DNA of 54,764 bases from JAAZNF01 sp964561025 (lineage in GTDB: Bacteria > Myxococcota > B64-G9), in contig CAZLNM010000018.1 of the NCBI GenBank assembly GCA_964561025.1, positions 1 to 54,764 on the forward strand, read 5' to 3'. Positions 50,792 through 54,764 of the stretch are shown here, piece after piece; positions within the stretch are counted from its first letter, which is position 1, and the number at the start of each line of letters is the position of its first letter. The notes under the pieces are model-generated. The model ran no database searches. It saw only the letters and a program-made list of their open reading frames with translations, and had not been told where the DNA came from. The position numbers and the translations under genes are program-made.

Positions 50792-51032
50792 TATAAAACC
50801 CGCCGGCGGCAATCTCGTAAAAAGATCCAATTCGTTCGGCAGGCTTCTTTCGACGGGGTCGGGTCGGGTTGCCTGGCTTCCGGGACAACGTGTACGGGTC
50901 CTGCCGCCTTTCTTTCGAGGCGTTCTCCCGAAAGATCGTTCGCCGGGGGCGAGCCGTCGTCGACTGTTCGTGTACAAGATCTTTCGCTGAATCAATGGGG
51001 CCGGGTCTTGGGGGTGCAGGGAGCTACCGACA

Positions 51033-51611
51033 TCACAGCGTCTTTTCTTCCGCGGGATCGATGATGTCCTTGAGCAGGTTCTCGGGGGTGTCCTTGGGGT
51101 CCTTTTGCGGCGACCCGGGTTCGGCTTCCTTGCGGATCCCCGCGCGATCGATCACCTTCTGCGAGACGTAGATGGGCAGGCGGTTGCCGACCGCCAGCGC
51201 GATGGCGTCGGAGGGGCGCGAATCGACCGAGATCATCTTCTTGCCCTGCTGGATGAAGATCATGCCCACGAAGGTATTGCCCTTGAGATCGTCGACGTGG
51301 ATCTTGACGAGCTTTCCCCCCAACTCGCGCACCACCGCGTCCAGTAGGTCGTGGGTCAGCGGGCGCTCGAAGCGCCGCCGCTCCAGGCGCAGGCGGATGG
51401 AGAAGGCCTCCGCCTCCCCGATCCAGATGGGGAGCAGCACCTCCTCCTTTTCGGGTTTCAGCACCACCGCCATGCCCTGCTCGGTGGGCACCACCCCCTG
51501 GACCGTCATCTCCACGTAACCGGCCGGGCAACCACCGGGGGCCTGGGCCAGCGCGGGCGCCGCCAGCCAGGGGACGCCACACAATACCGCCAACCAACCC
51601 CACCGGGCCAT
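51033..51611 (-). CDS. Exported bifunctional-nuclease-family (DUF151/BFN) protein
   Basis: 192 aa. RBS GGGAGG before the ATG at 51611. Signal peptide ending 'APALAQAPG'. The BFN core has 'PIWIGEAEAFSIRLRLERRR', 'RPLTHDLLDAVVRELGG' and 'RPSDAIALAVGNRLPIYVS', all signature blocks of the family (conserved Gly/Glu-Ala, Pro-Thr-His-Asp, Ser-Asp-Ala). Most BFN proteins are cytoplasmic; this one is predicted periplasmic. A short C-terminal helix with Pro-Gln-Lys/Asp-rich linker ends it. Confidence 0.88.
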   Translation of the reverse strand: MARWGWLAVLCGVPWLAAPALAQAPGGCPAGYVEMTVQGVVPTEQGMAVVLKPEKEEVLLPIWIGEAEAFSIRLRLERRRFERPLTHDLLDAVVRELGGKLVKIHVDDLKGNTFVGMIFIQQGKKMISVDSRPSDAIALAVGNRLPIYVSQKVIDRAGIRKEAEPGSPQKDPKDTPENLLKDIIDPAEEKTL

Positions 51612-51710
51612 GCGCGCCTCCCGCGTCGAACCAAAGCTCGCGAGCCTCTGGGCGGCGCCGGGTCGTCCCGAACCGCCCCGATCATGGGACGGATAAAAAC
51701 GCCGGCCGGG

Positions 51711-52040
51711 TCAGTCCTCTTCCTCTTCTTCGGATTCTTCCTCGCCCTCGTCCCCCCAGAGCGAGTCCTCGTCGTCCTCGACCTCGGGCAGGGCCACCTC
51801 GTCGTCTTGTTCCGACTCCAGCTCGTCGCTCTCCACCCCGAAGGAGATCTTGAAGCGGCGCCGCAGCCGCGCCGCCTGGGCCACGGCCTCGTCGAGCGCC
51901 GTGGCCATGGCCTCCACGATGTCGGGATCGGCCTTGATGCCGCAGTTGGGGCAAGAGAGCTTGCGCGGTTCCTTGAGCAGGTCCTCCAGACTCAGCTCGA
52001 AGTCCGCCTCGCACTGGTTACACTCGACGATGAGGTTCAT
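51711..52040 (-). CDS. Acidic zinc-ribbon protein
   Basis: 109 aa from the ATG at 52040 (RBS GGGAG). N-terminal zinc ribbon with CNQC (8-11) and CPNC (30-33), a helical middle ('VEAMATALDEAVAQAARLRR') and an extremely acidic C-terminal tail (Glu/Asp runs). It resembles small MJ0042/zinc-ribbon adaptor proteins; it may bind basic proteins or act in transcription. Minus-strand promoter candidate TTGACA (52107-52112), 16 bp, TGCATT (52085-52090). Convergence is absent: its upstream region is shared with the divergent lipoprotein gene. Confidence 0.75.
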   Translation of the reverse strand: MNLIVECNQCEADFELSLEDLLKEPRKLSCPNCGIKADPDIVEAMATALDEAVAQAARLRRRFKISFGVESDELESEQDDEVALPEVEDDEDSLWGDEGEEESEEEEED

Positions 52041-52084
52041 GACGCACTCCCGTGAGGAATTGAAACCGGCCTCCGGGGTTGACG

Positions 52085-52112
52085 AATGCATTGCCCGAGG
52101 CGGGCTTGTCAA
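52085..52112 (-). promoter_or_regulatory. Possible promoter of the zinc-ribbon protein
   Basis: Minus-strand TTGACA (52107-52112), a 16-bp spacer and TGCATT (52085-52090), about 45 nt upstream of the ATG at 52040. Confidence 0.4.
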
Positions 52113-52246
52113 GAATTTTTTTGGCGCCGCCGAACGCTGGAGGCAGCGCCCTGGCGTCGGCCCGCCCGCGAGCCGGAATATCCTTGAAAATCGCTGACGA
52201 AACCGTCAAACTTGCGATCCGAACCTGGCAATCCATGGAGGATGAC

Positions 52247-53929
52247 ATGAAGCCTTGTAAGATCGGACTGGCGCTATTGCTCGCGGGCCTGCTCGGCGGC
52301 TGTGGCGGGGCGGACGAGGACTACAACGCCTTCCTGGAGGACTGGACCGCGGGCGGCAAGGAAGACACCGCCTATTACAACCCCGACGGCATCGAGGTGG
52401 AGGTGGATCTCGAGGCCGACGTGGAGGCGTCGAGCTACCAGATCTTCGAGGCCCCGGCCCAGCTCGGGCAGTTCGCGCTGACCTACCTGCGCAAGCAGGG
52501 CCAGTTCTACCTCGAGTCGTTGGCCGAGGACGCCAGCTCCGACCAGCGGGTGGAGTGGCAGATCGACGGCGTGTGGAAGACCGCCGCCGAGGCGCGCTCG
52601 GCCCCGGTGAGCAAGCTTCGGCACTTCCGCATCCGCGGCGTGAACGCCGTGCTGCTCCAGCGCTATGTCTCCGGCGCCGCCGTGGGCAAGGTGTACACCG
52701 CCAAGGTGCCCATGAAGCCCTACTCGGTGTACTCCGACGCCGGCAACAGCTGCGCCGATCCCGACGACCACATGGAGCTGGACGCCACCATCTACTGGTA
52801 CATGTGGAACCCCAACCTGTCCGGCTGCCGCATCACCAAGCAGGACATGAACGTCACCATCTCGCGCATGTTCCCCCAGGGCAAGGTGACCTACCCCGAG
52901 TACGACCGGCTCATCGCCGACGGCCGCATCACCGCGGTGGTGCTGTTCGGCCAGATCGGCGACGGCGCCATCACCGACAGCGATCCCGGCATGCGCGCCT
53001 ACAAGACCATGGGCACCAACCTGAAGAACGCCAAGTTCACCGAGGTCACCCCGGCGCCGGTGGGGCGGCGTTTCAAGAAGACCTTCGGCCAGGTGGAGTT
53101 CCAGATCGACCTCTACTCGCCGCGCGACTTCTCGGGCCTGGGCGACTTCGCCCACTTCTCCAACTTCCAGCGCGCGCTCTCCGAGCACGAGATCGTGGTG
53201 TACGACGGCCACAGCATGCTGGGGGCCAGCGACTTCTGGGAGCGGCCTACCTACCCGGCCTTCTACCAGATCTTCCTGTATGGCGGTTGCCTGGGCTACG
53301 AGTACTACGTGCGGCCGATCCTGGCCGGCAAGGGCGGCTGGCAGAACGTGGACATCATGTCCTCGGTGGTGGAGGTCTCGGCCAACGCCAACGAGTTCGC
53401 CGCCCCGGTGCTCTCCAAGATGCAGTACACCCTGACCCGCGGCTACAAGGTCTCCTGGAAGGACCTGCTGCAGGCGGTGCGCAACAAGGTGGGGGACTCC
53501 ACCTTCGGGGTGAGCGGCGTGCGCGACAACTGCTTCTCGCCCGCCGGCTCGCTGTGCGGCGCGCCCCCCGACCCGGACACCTCCAAGCGCTACGAGAACA
53601 ATACCTCCGCGAACATCCCGGACAATTCGAGCACCGGGGTGAGTTCATCCATCGAGGTGCCGGACAGCATGACCATCGCCTCGCTGTCGCTCGAGCTGGA
53701 CGTCACCCACACCTACATCGGTGACCTCAAGATCACCCTGAGCCACGGTGGCAAGACCGTCACGGTGTGGGACCAGGACGGCGGCTCGCGGCAGAACATC
53801 GCGCAGGCCTTCAGCCTGGACGGCTTCAAGGGATTGGATGCCAAAGGCACCTGGACGCTCAAGCTCGTCGACACCTACGCCCAGGACACCGGTAAGCTCA
53901 ACAAGTGGGCGCTGGTGATCACCAAGTAG
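52247..53929 (+). CDS. Lipoprotein with possible caspase-like fold and C-terminal P domain
   Basis: 560 aa. GGAGG then ATG 52247; lipobox 'LLAGLLGGC' (Cys17). The middle holds strand-turn patterns 'ITAVVLFGQIGDGAIT', 'HEIVVYDGHSMLG' (His322) and 'FYQIFLYGGCLGYEYYV' (Cys348). A His after a hydrophobic strand and a Cys after the next strand is the layout of clan CD (caspase/gingipain) peptidases. A linker with 'RDNCFSPAGSLC' leads to a P/Homo-B domain (about 456-560; 'LELDVTHTYIGDLKITLSHG', 'GTWTLKLVDTYAQDTG'), common at the C-end of secreted proteases. Peptidase activity is a hypothesis; the P domain is confident. Confidence 0.8.
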   Translation: MKPCKIGLALLLAGLLGGCGGADEDYNAFLEDWTAGGKEDTAYYNPDGIEVEVDLEADVEASSYQIFEAPAQLGQFALTYLRKQGQFYLESLAEDASSDQRVEWQIDGVWKTAAEARSAPVSKLRHFRIRGVNAVLLQRYVSGAAVGKVYTAKVPMKPYSVYSDAGNSCADPDDHMELDATIYWYMWNPNLSGCRITKQDMNVTISRMFPQGKVTYPEYDRLIADGRITAVVLFGQIGDGAITDSDPGMRAYKTMGTNLKNAKFTEVTPAPVGRRFKKTFGQVEFQIDLYSPRDFSGLGDFAHFSNFQRALSEHEIVVYDGHSMLGASDFWERPTYPAFYQIFLYGGCLGYEYYVRPILAGKGGWQNVDIMSSVVEVSANANEFAAPVLSKMQYTLTRGYKVSWKDLLQAVRNKVGDSTFGVSGVRDNCFSPAGSLCGAPPDPDTSKRYENNTSANIPDNSSTGVSSSIEVPDSMTIASLSLELDVTHTYIGDLKITLSHGGKTVTVWDQDGGSRQNIAQAFSLDGFKGLDAKGTWTLKLVDTYAQDTGKLNKWALVITK

Positions 53930-53950
53930 AAGCCCGCTCTCGGTTCGAAA

Positions 53951-54622
53951 ATGAACGATCTGCCGCTCGCCACCTGCGCCGACTGCGCCGCCTTCCGGGG
54001 CACCGGCGAGGCGGACCCGGCTGGGGTGCGCAGCGGAACGTGCCGGCTGCGGCCCGAGCTGGGACAGCTCTCCGGCAGACGCGACGCCTGTCCCTCGCTG
54101 CAGCTTCGGCAAGAGCGGGTCGGGCAGGTGCGCACCCGCGTGGTGGCGACCTCGCCGGAGCCGCGCTCGCGTCGGCGGGAGAGCGAGCGGTCCGAGGAGG
54201 AAGCCGGCCGGCCGGCGCGGGCCACGCTGGAGGCTCCGGTACAAGGGGACACCCGGGGAGAGATCGCCATGGATCGTGACGGGCTCAAGCAAGTACTGCG
54301 GGAGCTGCTCGAGGAAGAGACGCTCTACGGCTATCCCGCCATCGGCAAGCGCTGGGCGGGCGGTACGCTCACCCTCAAGCCGGCCGATCCGGCGCTCCAG
54401 GCCAAGGACGTGCCGCTGGAGACGTTCTTTCACAAGATCGTGATGCTGCGCGACCGGCTGCGGGTGCTGGAGCAGAAGATCAACGCAAGCGACAAACTCT
54501 CCGAGGCGGAGAAGGTCGATCTCCAGGGCTACATCAGCAAGATCTACGGGACGCTGACCACCTTCAACGTGCTGTTCCGCGACAAGGACGACCAGTTCTC
54601 CTCGAAGGACGCCGAGGGCTGA
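53951..54622 (+). CDS. Hypothetical protein with N-terminal four-Cys cluster
   Basis: 223 aa. The first ~45 residues carry four Cys ('TCADCAAFRG', 'GTCRLRPEL', 'RDACPSL'), suggesting a metal or Fe-S site. An Arg/Glu-rich linker follows, then a helical domain (about 110-223; 'VPLETFFHKIVMLRDRLRVL'). The ATG at 53951 has a weak RBS. An internal ATG at 54269 has GGGGAGAG upstream and would give a ~118-aa helical protein alone, so two products are possible. No family recognised. Confidence 0.7.
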   Translation: MNDLPLATCADCAAFRGTGEADPAGVRSGTCRLRPELGQLSGRRDACPSLQLRQERVGQVRTRVVATSPEPRSRRRESERSEEEAGRPARATLEAPVQGDTRGEIAMDRDGLKQVLRELLEEETLYGYPAIGKRWAGGTLTLKPADPALQAKDVPLETFFHKIVMLRDRLRVLEQKINASDKLSEAEKVDLQGYISKIYGTLTTFNVLFRDKDDQFSSKDAEG

Positions 54623-54764
54623 GGCGGCCGAACCACTCGCCGAACGTCGCATCTGTACAGGTTTTCCCGCTCGAACGCGAGAACCGCAGCACCGGTGCGA
54701 CCTTGTGCGATGGTGGCCGAAAGGGTTGTCCTCAGTAGACCTTCCGGCACAGCAGGCTCGGGAT
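54623..54764. other. Right-edge intergenic segment
   Basis: No complete gene. The last 30 bases read on the minus strand as ten sense codons before a TGA at 54732-54734, which could be the 3' end of a gene running in from the right, but this is too short to support. Confidence 0.3.

Noticed and set aside
50869..51171. 100-codon plus-strand frame between convergent genes
   Set aside because: No RBS, and it runs into the antisense of the BFN gene; product is Ser/Gly/Arg low-complexity.
54732..54764. Possible 3' end of a minus-strand gene at the right edge
   Set aside because: Only ten codons before a stop are visible, too little to support a gene.

Overview
The window is GC-rich, densely coded DNA from a Myxococcota-type (former Deltaproteobacteria) bacterium. 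This placement is inferred from several traits: secreted TPR proteins, OMP_myx_plus-type beta-barrels, AgmX/PglI-type TonB-like C-termini behind FHA modules, Cys-rich 'C-x-x-D-x-x-C' lipoproteins, many lipoproteins in general, PA14/kelch/YVTN surface proteins and an orphan Tad-like gene set. No rRNA, tRNA, IS element, CRISPR array or prophage was recognised.

Left part (1-13 kb). A secreted protein (182-904, minus) is followed by an ECF sigma / anti-sigma / Spy-like cassette (1195-2807). Next come a small hypothetical gene, an ImmA/IrrE-like metallopeptidase, a lipoprotein, a HAMP membrane protein and NikR. A 370-nt A-rich repeat region separates these from a minus-strand metabolic operon: nitroreductase, 2-oxoacid:ferredoxin oxidoreductase alpha and beta, a HAD phosphatase, and a REC-GGDEF protein with both domains degenerate. 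A large Cys-rich lipoprotein and a small ribbon-helix-helix-like protein follow.

Variable surface region (13.2-24 kb). A secreted protein is divergent from a very large YVTN/kelch/PA14 protein whose signal peptide is separated from the body by a G10 tract, so the frame is off as written. A TolB-like lipoprotein gene follows whose 5' half is AT-rich and 3' half GC-rich. Then come a giant AsmA-like protein and two small lipoproteins.

Central operon (24.0-37.9 kb). Eight genes in the order beta-barrel, beta-barrel, TPR, giant TPR (1228 aa), TPR lipoprotein, ~95-aa protein, FHA-TM-TonB-like protein and small beta-barrel match, from memory, the order and sizes of Myxococcus xanthus nfsA-H (spore-coat assembly) and its paralogous gliding complex Glt. 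A ninth gene is an FHA-less paralogue of the G component, placed after a hairpin. No AglRQS motor is in the window. This is the most notable system here: a compact envelope-spanning Nfs/Glt-type machine behind one sigma70-like promoter.

Right part (37.9-54.7 kb). There is a ceramidase-like lipoprotein and a TPR-like secreted/anchored protein. Two stand-alone MshEN (cyclic-di-GMP receptor fold) proteins have no ATPase domain. A DUF2085 protein and a zinc-ribbon protein precede a Tad/Flp-type set (TadE, TadG-like, TadE, Flp-like pilin plus accessory proteins) that lacks the TadA/B/C/Z and secretin genes. Last come a Tat lipoprotein, an exported bifunctional-nuclease-family protein, an acidic zinc-ribbon protein, a lipoprotein with a possible caspase-like His/Cys dyad and a C-terminal P domain, and a small protein with an N-terminal Cys cluster.

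Several genes (18766, 41149, and minus-strand 39376 and 6986) lack a Shine-Dalgarno but have a -10 hexamer exactly 7 nt before the ATG. This suggests leaderless initiation alongside ordinary SD-led genes.
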